A model generated the notes under the pieces. The model did not search any database, had not been told where the DNA came from, and saw only the letters and a list, made by a program, of their open reading frames with translations. From Chloroflexia bacterium SDU3-3 (GTDB lineage: Bacteria > Chloroflexota > Chloroflexia > Chloroflexales > Roseiflexaceae): a stretch of 64,000 bases of DNA. How positions within the stretch are numbered: position 1 is the stretch's first letter; each line of letters starts with the position of its first letter. The position numbers and the translations under genes are program-made. Shown in pieces: positions 8,983 through 17,168 of the stretch. The stretch covers positions 368,617 to 432,616 of the forward strand of contig WBOU01000006.1 in the NCBI GenBank assembly GCA_009268125.1, in the 5' to 3' direction.

Positions 8983-9671
8983 GCAACGAGAAACGCCAGA
9001 TCGGCGTGCTGATCGCCGACGACCACGCGGTGGTGCGGCTGGGCCTGCGCATGACTATCGCGGGCGAGCCAGACATGCGCCTGCTGGGCGAGGCCAGCGA
9101 CGGCCAGGAGGCGGTGGCCATGGCCGCCCAGCTGCGACCCGACGTCATCCTGCTGGACATCGAGATGCCGCGCATGGATGGGGTGGAGGCCGCCATCGCC
9201 ATCCGCGCCGCCCAGCCCCACGCCGCCATCCTGATGCTCACCAGCTACACCGACGACGCGCGGCTCTACGCCGCCATGCGCACCGGCGCGCTGGGCTACC
9301 TGCTGAAGGAGATGGACGGCGACGCGCTGGTGGATGCCATCCGGGGCGCGGCCAGGGGCAACCCGCAGCTGCACCCCACCATCGCCCGCAGGCTGATGGA
9401 GCGCATGGCCGGGCCAGAGGATCCCTTCGCCAGCTTCTCGCAGCGCGAGCGCGAGGTGCTGCGCCTGATCGTGCGCGGCCTGAGCAACAAGGAGATCGGC
9501 GGCGCGCTCTCGCTGGCCGAGTACACCGTCAAAGGCTACGTGCGCGACATCCTGCGCAAGCTGTATGTGGCCGACCGCACCCAGGCGGCCCTGATCGCCG
9601 TGCGCTACGGCCTGGTGCGCCCCGACGACCTGCCCGAGCTTGGCTCGTTCCCACCCGAGGAGGAGGCGTGA
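8979..9671 (+). CDS. NarL/LuxR-family response regulator
   Basis: A 230-residue DNA-binding response regulator. The receiver domain (about 7-122) has the acidic pair DD at 14-15, phospho-acceptor Asp60 in LLDIEMPRMDG and Lys110 in GYLLKEMD. A LuxR-type helix-turn-helix follows (about 152-212: SQREREVLRLIVRGLSNKEI, LAEYTVKGYVRDILRKL). It is the cognate partner of the upstream kinase, with which it overlaps by 4 nt (ATGA). Confidence 0.95.
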   Translation: MSNEKRQIGVLIADDHAVVRLGLRMTIAGEPDMRLLGEASDGQEAVAMAAQLRPDVILLDIEMPRMDGVEAAIAIRAAQPHAAILMLTSYTDDARLYAAMRTGALGYLLKEMDGDALVDAIRGAARGNPQLHPTIARRLMERMAGPEDPFASFSQREREVLRLIVRGLSNKEIGGALSLAEYTVKGYVRDILRKLYVADRTQAALIAVRYGLVRPDDLPELGSFPPEEEA

Positions 9672-9820
9672 TGGCGCGGCCCGATCCGCCACGGCGGCAA
9701 TGGCCCGCGTCGCTGCCCATGCGGTGAACACGGCATGCGCGCGACGCGATCATTGACGTAGGGGCGGGGCAATGCGGGCATCGGGTCGGAAGCCATGACA
9801 GCAATGTAGTTCCAACCTGC
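9672..9820. other. intergenic spacer before tandem array
   Basis: The spacer contains a GTAGGGGCGGGGC element (about 9759-9771) resembling the GTAGGGGCGGGT dispersed motif seen at 22491. No gene or clear terminator is evident. Confidence 0.35.
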
Positions 9821-10093
9821 ACTGCCGCTGCTTCCGCCTGCACTGCCGCTGCTTCTGCCTGCAGCGCCACTGCTTCTGCCTGCACTGCCGCTGCTTCTGC
9901 CTGCAGCGCCGCTGCTTCTGCCTGCACTGCCACTGCTTCTGCCTGCACTGCCGCTGCTTCTGCCTGCAGCGCCGCTGCTTCCGCCTGCAGCGCCACTGCT
10001 TCCGCCTGCAGCGCCACTGCTTCCGCCTGCACTGCCGCTGCTTCTGCCTGCACTGCCGCTGCTTCTGCCTGCACTGCCGCTGCTTCCGCCTGC
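9821..10093. repeat. 13 x 21-bp tandem array (array C1)
   Basis: Exactly 13 consecutive 21-bp units of the form (A)CTGCC/AGCGCC-RCTGCTTC/T-TGCCTGC, with substitutions confined to a few positions. The unit length is a multiple of three, so long frames stay open on both strands (for example heptads QAEAAAV on the minus strand), but no start signal or flanking domain supports translation. The array lies 3' of the response-regulator gene. 21 bp equals two helical turns of B-DNA. Confidence 0.9.
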
Positions 10094-10416
10094 AGCGTGC
10101 TCCTTCGAGATATAGGGAGCCTCTTTTGCTTGATGGAATAATGCTAGACCTGAATTAGATCATTTTCCCACCCTTTGTGGTGTCTTCTTCGCGATCTTCT
10201 ATGGTATTGAGCGCCTTTGCTGCTTGTGCGCAAAAGCAATGGGCCTCAATGGCATGGAAAACGTAGCCGCATCAGGGTCGTGTAGCGATCATTGCACTAC
10301 ATCCGGCGCGATGCGGTCAATGCGCACATGGCGGGCACGAGACCCACCCCTACAGTGGTGTTTCACTTGGCAGGCACCGCGATGCGTCCGGCGCGATGGC
10401 ACATGCGGCGCTGGAT
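10094..10416. other. intergenic region with dispersed GC motif
   Basis: No gene is supported. GGCGGGCACGAGACCCACCC at 10330-10349 is the inverse complement of a motif found at 22491-22515 (GTAGGGGCGGGTCTCGTGCC), so a short dispersed repeat lies here. The remainder looks like unstructured spacer. Confidence 0.5.
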
Positions 10417-10445
10417 TTGACAGACGTCAAAAAAACAACTATGTT
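10417..10445 (+). promoter_or_regulatory. sigma-70-type promoter of the DUF1152 gene
   Basis: TTGACA (10417-10422), a 17-bp spacer and TATGTT (10440-10445). The predicted transcript start is near 10452, giving a leader of about 38 nt before the ATG at 10490. Confidence 0.65.
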
Positions 10446-10489
10446 CACCCTTCAACAAAGCCCGGGGACAGCCGAGGGGAAGGAACACC

Positions 10490-11470
10490 ATGCAGCTCAA
10501 CCTACCGATCGCCGAGAGGCTCGCGGGGTGCCAGCGCATCCTGATCGCCGGTATGGGCGGCGGGTTCGACATCTACTGCGGGCTGCCGCTGGCCTTCGCG
10601 CTGGAGGAGCAGGGCATGCAGGTGCACCTGGCCAACCTCAGCTTCTCGCCGCTGCACCTGCTGGAGACGGCGGAGCGGCCACACCCGGCGCTGGCGGGCG
10701 TCACCGCCGACACCGCCCCCTTCGCCAGCGCTGGGGCCGCCCCCGCGAGCGCGGGCTACTTCCCCGAGCACTACCTGGCGCGCTGGTTCCGCGAGCGGCG
10801 GGGCCGCGAGGTGACGGTCTGGGCCTTCGAGCGCACCGGCGTGCGGCCCCTGGCCGAGGCCTACCGCCGCCTGGTCGAGCGGCTGGGCATCGACGCGCTG
10901 CTGCTGGTGGATGGCGGCGTGGACAGCCTGGCGCGCGGCGACGAGGCCGAGCCGGGCACCTACATCGAGGACGCGGTGTCGCTGGCCGCCGCCGCCGAGC
11001 TGGCCGAGCTGCCCACGCGGCTGCTGGCCTGCGTGGGGCTGGGGGCCGAGCAGGATCTGACCCACGCCCACATCTTCGAGAACATGGCCGCACTGGCCGC
11101 CGACGGCGCGTTCCTAGGCAGCTGCTCGCTCACCAGCGCCATGGAGTGCTACCAGGCCTACGAGGACGCCACGCTCTACGCCCAGGCCATCCCCGGCCAA
11201 GACCCCAGCGTGATCAACTCGTCGATCATCTCGGCGGCGCAGGGGCGCTACGGCAACTACCACATGACCAGCAAGACCAGCGGCAGCACGCTGTGGATCT
11301 CGCCGCTGATGCCGATCTGCTGGTTCTTCGACCTGCCCGGCGTGGTGGCGCGCAACCCCATGCTGGCCCACGCGGCGGGCACATCCACCTTCCGCGAGGC
11401 CATGCGCGCGCTCAGCATCGCCCGCGAGGCCGTGGTGCCTCGGCGGCTGCGCCGCATCCCGCTGCAGTAG
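10490..11470 (+). CDS. DUF1152-family protein
   Basis: A 326-residue soluble protein matching DUF1152: an N-terminal ILIAGMGGGFDIYCGLPLAFAL segment with a glycine-rich loop (about 17-38), a central LLVDGGVDSLARGDE (about 139-153) and C-terminal conserved WFFDLPGVV. The fold suggests a nucleotide- or ligand-binding Rossmann-like core, but no biochemical role is established. The start has GGAAGGAAC about 5-8 nt upstream. It is a single-gene unit with its own strong promoter and is followed immediately by repeat blocks. Confidence 0.85.
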   Translation: MQLNLPIAERLAGCQRILIAGMGGGFDIYCGLPLAFALEEQGMQVHLANLSFSPLHLLETAERPHPALAGVTADTAPFASAGAAPASAGYFPEHYLARWFRERRGREVTVWAFERTGVRPLAEAYRRLVERLGIDALLLVDGGVDSLARGDEAEPGTYIEDAVSLAAAAELAELPTRLLACVGLGAEQDLTHAHIFENMAALAADGAFLGSCSLTSAMECYQAYEDATLYAQAIPGQDPSVINSSIISAAQGRYGNYHMTSKTSGSTLWISPLMPICWFFDLPGVVARNPMLAHAAGTSTFREAMRALSIAREAVVPRRLRRIPLQ

Positions 11471-11480
11471 TAGGGACGAA

Positions 11481-11540
11481 TACCACGAAGCCACGAAGAC
11501 ACGAAGGGGAACCTTTTACCACCAAGGCTCCAAGAAAACG
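11481..11540 (+). repeat. dispersed repeat block A (copy A1)
   Basis: ACCACGAAGCCACGAAGAC-type and ACCACCAAGGCTCCAAG-type motifs start about 10 nt after the DUF1152 stop, in the sense orientation of that gene. Confidence 0.8.
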
Positions 11541-11582
11541 AAATGCATAGGAGATAGGAGCAGTACCAGCCCTACCCACCCG

Positions 11583-11759
11583 GCCCATGCGGCGAAGGTG
11601 CTACTCGTGCAAACTGGCCATATGCACGAACACCAGCGACCAGCGGCCAGCACGGGAATGCCTAAAATTGGGGGTTCCAAGGGGGCGTAGCCCCATGGCG
11701 GGGTTGCTAGGGGCTGGCCCCTAGCCGCCGCCCGCGCAGGGCACGCACCCACCAACCAC
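11583..11759 (+). repeat. dispersed repeat block B (copy B1)
   Basis: A 177-bp element beginning CCCATGCGGCGAAGGTGC, containing GGCCATATGCACGAACACCA, AATTGGGGGTTCCAAGGGGG, the palindrome CTAGGGGC-TG-GCCCCTAG and ending GCACGCACCCACCAACCAC. The same element occurs at 11963, 34474, 38042, 46643, 53797 and elsewhere. Confidence 0.85.
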
Positions 11760-11820
11760 GAGGAACCATCATCATCGAAGCCGCATCCGGTCGGCCCGAC
11801 CTGCAGTAGGGGAACCCATT

Positions 11821-11925
11821 TACCACCAAGACTCCAAGGCTCCAAGGGGCAGAAAACGAATACCTCGAAGACGCGAAGGGGGAACATTTACCACCAAGAC
11901 TCCAAGGCTCCAAGAAAACGAAATG
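11821..11925 (+). repeat. dispersed repeat block A (copy A2)
   Basis: CCACCAAGACTCCAAGGCTC and CGAAGACGCGAAGGG motifs, repeated twice. Block A2 plus B2 is a near-identical duplication, offset by 380 bp, of sequence around A1 and B1, so this spacer has grown by tandem duplication. Confidence 0.8.
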
Positions 11926-11962
11926 CATAGGAGATAGGAGCAGTACCAGCCCTACCCACCTG

Positions 11963-12139
11963 GCCCATGCGGCGAAGGTGCTACTCGCGCACACTGGCCA
12001 TATGCACGAACACCAGCGGCCAGCGGCCAGCACGGGAATGCCGCAAATTGGGGGTTCCAAGGGGGCGTAGCCCCATGGCGGGGTTGCTAGGGGCTGGCCC
12101 CTAGCCGCCGCCCGCGCAGGGCACGCACCCACCAACCAC
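11963..12139 (+). repeat. dispersed repeat block B (copy B2)
   Basis: Nearly identical to copy B1 and of the same 177-bp length. The shared flank (GAGATAGGAGCAGTACCAGC) shows that the duplication includes the sequence between blocks A and B. A truncated third copy (end of block B) lies at 12183-12232. Confidence 0.85.
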
Positions 12140-12274
12140 AAAAACCCATCCTCATCGAAGCCGCATCCGGTCGGCCCGATCGGGCCTAGCCACCGCCCGC
12201 GCAGGGCACACACCCACCAACCACGAGGAACCATCATCATCGGGGTCGCAGCAGGCCAGCCCCACCGGACAAAG

Positions 12275-12397
12275 ATGCAAGCATTGCCTACGCGCGGCGA
12301 GTGCGCCGAGCTAATCAGCGCGGTGTACCTCACCCCCGCCGACATCGAGGATGGCGAGCGCCTGCGGGCCAGCCTGCGCGCGCTCGCCGGGCTGTGA
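12275..12397 (+). pseudogene. short 3' gene remnant (unrecognised)
   Basis: Forty codons with the codon bias of real genes (MQALPTRGECAELISAVYLT, then PADIEDGERLRASLRALAGL) ending at TGA 12395-12397. The frame continues upstream into repeat sequence, so this may be the tail of a gene truncated by expansion of the repeats. No family is recognised. Confidence 0.35.
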
Positions 12398-12402
12398 TGC
12401 GG

Positions 12403-12408
12403 TAGAAT
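12403..12408 (+). promoter_or_regulatory. candidate -10 element of the methyltransferase gene
   Basis: TAGAAT in the context GGTAGAATAGCGGCG, 55 nt upstream of the GTG start. No good -35 is evident. Confidence 0.4.
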
Positions 12409-12462
12409 AGCGGCGGGAAGGCCGCGCCGCAGCCTGCGGCACCAGCAGAGGAAAAGCACACT

Positions 12463-13221
12463 GTGAGCATCATCCACACCATCCGCACCAAGTTCATCAG
12501 CCGCGTGCTGGGGCGCGACTACGTGGAGCTGGAGGGGAGCATCATCCCGCTGCCCGACCACCGCTGGTGCGGCCCCGAGTTCAAGGACGACGCCTTCTAC
12601 CTGCGCTCGGCGGAGGGCGAGGCCCAGCGGCTGGTGGAGCACCTGGGCTGCGGCGCGGGCAGCCGCGTGCTGGATGTGGGCTGCGGCCAGGGGCGGCTGG
12701 CCATCGGGCTGCGGCGCAGGGTGCCAGCGCTGGGCGGCTATGTGGGCATCGACATCGACCGCCGCTCGGTCGAGTGGTGCCAGCGCCACATCGGCCAGGC
12801 CAGCCCACCCTACCGCTTCCTGCACCTCGATCTCTACAACGAGCGCTACAACCAGGGCGGCGCGGCCATCGGCCAGGGCTTCCAGTTCGACCTGCCCGAG
12901 GCCAGCGCCGACATCGCCTACCTATTCTCGGTGTTCTCGCACACCACCGAGGCGGACATGCGCGCCTACCTGCGCGACTTCCGCCGCGTGCTGGGCGCGG
13001 GCGGGAGCCTGTTCTTCACCACCTTCGTGGAGGAGGGCGTGCCCGATGTGTCGATCAACCCCGAGGGCTACCGGCTGCGCTGCAACGGCCCGCTGCACGT
13101 GGTGCGCTACAGCAAGCCCTACCTGCTGGCCCTGCTGGCCGAGCACGGCTACCAGCTGCTGCGCTTCACCCACGCCACCGAGGCCGACGGCCAGAGCGCG
13201 CTGTACCTGCGGGCGTTGTAG
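12463..13221 (+). CDS. class I SAM-dependent methyltransferase
   Basis: A 252-residue Rossmann-fold methyltransferase. Motif I is SRVLDVGCGQGRLAIGL (about 67-83), followed by the acidic loop YVGIDIDRRSVEWC (about 93-106) and post-motif segments ADIAYLFSVFSHTTEADM and RVLGAGGSLFFTTF. The substrate is unknown. The start is GTG, supported by AGAGGAAAAG upstream. A monocistronic location between repeat-filled spacers gives no functional context. Confidence 0.88.
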   Translation: MSIIHTIRTKFISRVLGRDYVELEGSIIPLPDHRWCGPEFKDDAFYLRSAEGEAQRLVEHLGCGAGSRVLDVGCGQGRLAIGLRRRVPALGGYVGIDIDRRSVEWCQRHIGQASPPYRFLHLDLYNERYNQGGAAIGQGFQFDLPEASADIAYLFSVFSHTTEADMRAYLRDFRRVLGAGGSLFFTTFVEEGVPDVSINPEGYRLRCNGPLHVVRYSKPYLLALLAEHGYQLLRFTHATEADGQSALYLRAL

Positions 13222-13224
13222 TAG

Positions 13225-13376
13225 ACCACGAAGGCACAGAAGATTCACCTCCAAGACTCCAAGAGAAAATATCTTGGAGTCTTCGTACCTTCGCCAGAAA
13301 AGCCTTGGCATCATGAATCAAGACACCAAGACCCCAAGAAAAAAGAATCTTGGTGCCTTGGTGTCTTGGTGGTAAA
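13225..13376. repeat. block A repeats arranged as two hairpins between convergent genes
   Basis: Block A motifs occur here in both orientations. The first inverted pair is AAGACTCCAAGA (13253-13264) with TCTTGGAGTCTT (13272-13283). The second is CAAGACACCAA (13319-13329) with TTGGTGTCTTG (13358-13368), with an inner pair CCAAGA/TCTTGG (13334-13339/13348-13353). Each gene end therefore has a sense-oriented copy, and the pairs can fold as terminator-like stems for both strands. Confidence 0.75.
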
Positions 13377-13379
13377 AAA

Positions 13380-15254
13380 CTAGCGGAAGTCGAGGTCGAG
13401 CGCGTCAGCGCCGTGGCGGATGCGGATGCGCCGCTCGCCCACCGCCGCCTGGCAGTAGGGCGCGTCGATGCGCGGCCCGGGGTGGAGCGGCTGCACGCGG
13501 CCCGCCACCACCAGCGGCCCGAGCCAGCCGAAGGCCAGCGAGCCGCACGCGGGCGACTCGTACTCCACGCGCAGGCCCTCGCAGCGCAGCGGGGCGCGGC
13601 TGCACGCGGCCACGAAGTCGGCGAAGCCGCCGTACTGCGCGGCGTCGCCCAGCTCGCAGACCCACGCCGCATCGCGCTCGGGGGCGCGCAACTCGCTCGC
13701 GCCCGCCCAGCGCGCCCCCGGCAGCGCCGCCAGCCCCACGAAGCCCGCGCCCCTGCGCCCGAACACCCAGCCGCCGCGCTCCACCAGCTCGTCGAAGGCC
13801 GCGCGCGGGAAGTAGGCGTGCGAGAAGGGGAAGGGGTCATCCGGCGGGATGTGGTGGATGCAGATCAGCGTGCTGCGATGCTGGGCCACCCTGGGCAGCC
13901 AGCGGCAGCCGGCCCAGAAGTTCGGGCGGGCCTCGTGGTCGTCGCGCTCGTCGGCGGTGCCGGGGTGGCTGGTGAACACCGCCGCGTCGCGGCCCAGCGC
14001 GGCGTGCCACACATGCTGCTGGTAGCCGGGCTTGCCGGGGCGGAAGTCCTGCGCGCTGCTCAGCTGGTAGTGCGGCGTGCGGAAGGTGACGATGTGGGCG
14101 GGCGAGAGCGCGGTGTCCAGCGCGTCGCCGTCGAAGCTGCCGCCGCGCTCGGCGGCCAGCGCGCGGCAGGCGGGCAGTCTATCGTCGGCCTGGGCCACGA
14201 AGCCCTGGAGCCAGGGGTCGCCAGCCGCCTGTGCCAGCCGCTGGGCCGTGGCGCGCACCGCAGGGTGGCGCGCGCTCTGGCAGGCCCAGAGGATCATGCT
14301 CGCGTCCAGATCATCGGCGGGGATATCGTAGCGCGGCAGCTCATCCACGCCCAGCCCGAAGCGCTCGCGGATGAGCAGCTCGGCGGGCTGGTGGTGCGCG
14401 ATCGCCTGGATGACGGGCGGGCAGCGGTAGGCGCTGGTGGCCATGCTCACCGCCGCCATATTGGTGCCCATGTGGTAGACGCCCGTGGTCAGGTGCAGCT
14501 GGCCCGTGCCGAAGGCCAGCCAGCCGATGGTGGCGCTGGGGTCGGCGCTCGCGCCCTTCACCAGCTGGGCGTAGGTGCGCCCGTGGCTGCTGGCCAGCGC
14601 GCCGCCGAAGCTGTGCATGGCCAGGTCGAGCAGCAGCATGTCGACCGCCTGCCCGGCCAGCTGCCGCAGCTCCGGCTCTAGCGCGAAGTCGTAGATATTC
14701 AGCAGCGCCGTCAGGTCTTCCTCGATGTAGCAGTTCGACAGCCACTCGGCGTAGCCGAAGCGGGCGCGGTGGTCGATCCACCGCCGCGCCAGCGCCGCGC
14801 CGTGCTGGGCGTGCCACGCGCCATCGCGCCCGCTGGCCGCGAACACCTGGCGCGGGAACAGCTGCCCGGCCAGCAGCTCACAGCTGTGGAACAGGATCTG
14901 GTGGTTCTCGGTGTGGAAGCACATGCGCATGCCGGGCTGGTCGTACCAGTAGCAGAAGGCCAGCGCCGCCTGGTCGATAGCGTCGCGCAGCGCGGGTGCG
15001 AGCATGTGGCCCTGGCCGTAGCGGTAGCGCGCGCGCAGCAGCCCGGCCAGGGCGAAGTCGGCGCAGTCGCGCATGGCCGTGGCCAGCTCCAGCGAGGCCC
15101 GCACGAAGCGCTCGTCAAGCACGCCGCGCCCCAGCTCCAGCCGAGGGATCTGGTGGAACACATCGGCGCGGCCATTGCCGCAGGCCCGGTCCGCAGCAAG
15201 CTCGGCCAGCAGGAAGGCCGCGCGGCGCTCATCATCCTCAAAGGCGGTTTCCAT
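13380..15254 (-). CDS. uncharacterised putative glycan-active protein of a sugar-transport operon
   Basis: A 624-residue protein without signal peptide. The N-terminal half is helical with aromatic/His-rich segments such as FCYWYDQPGMRMCFHTENHQI, YAEWLSNCYIEEDLTAL and HSFGGALASSHGRTY, a pattern like the (alpha/alpha)-toroid of polysaccharide lyases and hydrolases. The C-terminal half looks beta-rich. I cannot assign a family. It starts 4 nt downstream of the second permease stop, with GAAGGGG overlapping that stop, and is the last gene of the ABC-transporter operon, so processing of the imported sugar or oligosaccharide is a reasonable guess. Confidence 0.6.
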   Translation of the reverse strand: METAFEDDERRAAFLLAELAADRACGNGRADVFHQIPRLELGRGVLDERFVRASLELATAMRDCADFALAGLLRARYRYGQGHMLAPALRDAIDQAALAFCYWYDQPGMRMCFHTENHQILFHSCELLAGQLFPRQVFAASGRDGAWHAQHGAALARRWIDHRARFGYAEWLSNCYIEEDLTALLNIYDFALEPELRQLAGQAVDMLLLDLAMHSFGGALASSHGRTYAQLVKGASADPSATIGWLAFGTGQLHLTTGVYHMGTNMAAVSMATSAYRCPPVIQAIAHHQPAELLIRERFGLGVDELPRYDIPADDLDASMILWACQSARHPAVRATAQRLAQAAGDPWLQGFVAQADDRLPACRALAAERGGSFDGDALDTALSPAHIVTFRTPHYQLSSAQDFRPGKPGYQQHVWHAALGRDAAVFTSHPGTADERDDHEARPNFWAGCRWLPRVAQHRSTLICIHHIPPDDPFPFSHAYFPRAAFDELVERGGWVFGRRGAGFVGLAALPGARWAGASELRAPERDAAWVCELGDAAQYGGFADFVAACSRAPLRCEGLRVEYESPACGSLAFGWLGPLVVAGRVQPLHPGPRIDAPYCQAAVGERRIRIRHGADALDLDFR

Positions 15255-15258
15255 GGGT

Positions 15259-16143
15259 CTACCCCTTCAGCGCCCCCGCCAGCGCCGCCGTGAAGAACCG
15301 CTGGCTGTAGAGGTACAGCCCCAGCGGCAGCAGCGCGCACACGATCGCAGCCGCGATCGTCACTGGTGTGGCATATGCGTCGGTCGACATACCGTTGCGC
15401 AGGCGCATTATAGCAGGCATGATCAGCTGCATGTTCTCGTCGCTGATCAGGATCTGCGGCCACAGCACCGAGTTCCAGCTGCCCGAGAGCGACAGGATGG
15501 CCAGCACCGCCACCGAGGCCTTCATGTTGGGCAGCACCAGCCGCAGAAACAGCCCGAACTCGTTGCAGCCATCGATCCGCCCCGACTCCAGCATCTCGGT
15601 GGGGATCTGCAGCATGAACTGCCGCATCAGGAAGATGCCGAACGCCCCGCCGCCGATGCTGGGCAGCACCAGGCCCCAGTAGCTGTTCAGCAAGCCCAGC
15701 TGGCGCATCACCACAAACTTCGAGACCAGCATCGAGTCGGTGGGCAGCAGCATCACCGCCAGGATCAAAAGCAGCGCGATGTTCCGCCCGCGAAACGGCA
15801 GCTTGGCCAGGGCATAGCCAGCCAGCGCGCTGGCGAAGGTGCTGAGCACCGTGGTGGTGGTGACCACGCCCAGCGTGTTCAGAAAGTAGCGCTCAAGATG
15901 GTAGCGCGTCACGATCATCTCGTAGAGCTCGAAGGTGAACGCGGTCGGGATGATCGACATGGGGTTCTTCACCACATCCAGCCGGTTGAAGCTCTGCGCC
16001 AGAACTGCCATGAATGGCCACAGGAAGATCACCGCCAGCAGCGCGGTGCAGGCGGTCACCACCAGGCTGAGCCTGCGCTCGCGGCTGAGCCTGCGCTGGA
16101 CGCGCAGCGCCTGCTGCGACGGTTGCATGGGTTGTGCTGCCAT
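15259..16143 (-). CDS. sugar ABC transporter permease (MalG family)
   Basis: A 294-residue inner-membrane permease with six predicted helices and the EAA loop ESGRIDGCNEFGLFLRLVLP near residue 200, which contacts the ATPase. The first ATG overlaps the stop of the upstream permease by one base (TGATG), showing translational coupling. Longer open frame upstream is a shadow of the other permease. It pairs with the MalF-type protein to import a carbohydrate. No ATPase gene is present; a shared MsmK/UgpC-type ATPase encoded elsewhere would be expected. Confidence 0.93.
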   Translation of the reverse strand: MAAQPMQPSQQALRVQRRLSRERRLSLVVTACTALLAVIFLWPFMAVLAQSFNRLDVVKNPMSIIPTAFTFELYEMIVTRYHLERYFLNTLGVVTTTTVLSTFASALAGYALAKLPFRGRNIALLLILAVMLLPTDSMLVSKFVVMRQLGLLNSYWGLVLPSIGGGAFGIFLMRQFMLQIPTEMLESGRIDGCNEFGLFLRLVLPNMKASVAVLAILSLSGSWNSVLWPQILISDENMQLIMPAIMRLRNGMSTDAYATPVTIAAAIVCALLPLGLYLYSQRFFTAALAGALKG

Positions 16144-17093
16144 CAGTCCACCTCGCCAAATCGATACAGCTTGAGCTGAAGCACCGTAAGCCCGACCGAC
16201 ACCGCAAACACCATCCAGCCGATGGCGGTGGCGTAGCCCAGCCGCAGCTGGTTGAACGAGAGCCAGGTGATATACGGCACCAGGAACCAGCCGCGCCCGC
16301 CGGGGCCGCCGCCATCGCCGTTGTTGTACAGCATCAGCGTGACCTCGTAAATCATCAGCGAGCCTGCGGTCATAGTGATCGTCATGTACGCGATCACCGG
16401 GCGCAGCAGCGGCAGCAGCACATGCCAGATCCGCTGCCAGAGATTCGCGCCATCTACAATCGCCGCCTCCTCGATCGAGGGGTCGACGCCGGTGATCCCG
16501 GCGATGAAGTAGACCACGTGGCTGCCCACATAGCTCCAGAACGCCAGCGTCAGCATCATGGGCAGCACAAACTGCGGGAAGCCCAGCCAGTCGATCCGAT
16601 CTGCGCCGAACTGCATCAGCAGCGCGTTGGCAAAGCCGCGATCTTTGTTGAAGAACCACGCGCCGATCGCGCCCATCGTCAGGCCGGGCAGTGCCACCGG
16701 CACATAGAACAGGGTGCGCAGCAGGCCGCGCGACTTGATAAAGCGCGAGGTGAGCAGCAGCGCCAGCCCAAAGGCCACCGGCAGCTGCGTGACGATGCTG
16801 CCCAGTGCGTAGAGCAGCGCGTTGCGGAAGGCGCTCTGCAGCCGCCCGTCGTTGGTAAAGGCCTCGGCGAAGTTGGCGAGGCCGACCCACTCCCACTCGT
16901 CGCCATAGCCCAGCGACTCCTGAAAGGCCATCAGCACCGCCCGCAGCAGCGGGTAGAGCGTGAAGAGCGCGAAGGTGATGAAGAACGGTGCGATGAAGAG
17001 GTAGGGTGCCCACTTGCGCTGGTCGCTAAAAAACCGCACGATGCGCGCCCACAGCGTAGGGCGCGCCGCCCGCGGGACCGAGATGGTTGCCAT
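16143..17093 (-). CDS. sugar ABC transporter permease (MalF family)
   Basis: A 316-residue permease with about six membrane helices and an EAA loop EEAAIVDGANLWQRIWHVLL near residue 205. It is the first permease after the binding-protein gene, separated by 75 nt. The start is supported by GGAAGGAG 8 nt upstream. Works with the MalG-type partner downstream. Confidence 0.93.
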   Translation of the reverse strand: MATISVPRAARPTLWARIVRFFSDQRKWAPYLFIAPFFITFALFTLYPLLRAVLMAFQESLGYGDEWEWVGLANFAEAFTNDGRLQSAFRNALLYALGSIVTQLPVAFGLALLLTSRFIKSRGLLRTLFYVPVALPGLTMGAIGAWFFNKDRGFANALLMQFGADRIDWLGFPQFVLPMMLTLAFWSYVGSHVVYFIAGITGVDPSIEEAAIVDGANLWQRIWHVLLPLLRPVIAYMTITMTAGSLMIYEVTLMLYNNGDGGGPGGRGWFLVPYITWLSFNQLRLGYATAIGWMVFAVSVGLTVLQLKLYRFGEVD

Positions 17094-17168
17094 AGTCGCT
17101 CCTTCCTACCGTATCGAGAACCGCACGATGGGCGCAGGCGCTGCGGTGGCGCCTGCGCCCAGGCCAGC

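Noticed and set aside
9529..10074. Open frame with QAEAAAV heptads across array C1
   Set aside because: The frame is open only because the unit is 21 bp; it overlaps the response-regulator gene on the opposite strand and has no ribosome site or flanking domain.
9821..10093. CRISPR array
   Set aside because: The units are directly adjacent, 21 bp long, with no unique spacers and no cas genes nearby. The same holds for the arrays at 34681, 46548 and 22871.
11707..12825. 372-codon minus frame across repeats and the methyltransferase start
   Set aside because: It is antisense to the methyltransferase gene and made mainly of block B translation; the recurrent peptide reflects DNA repeat conservation.
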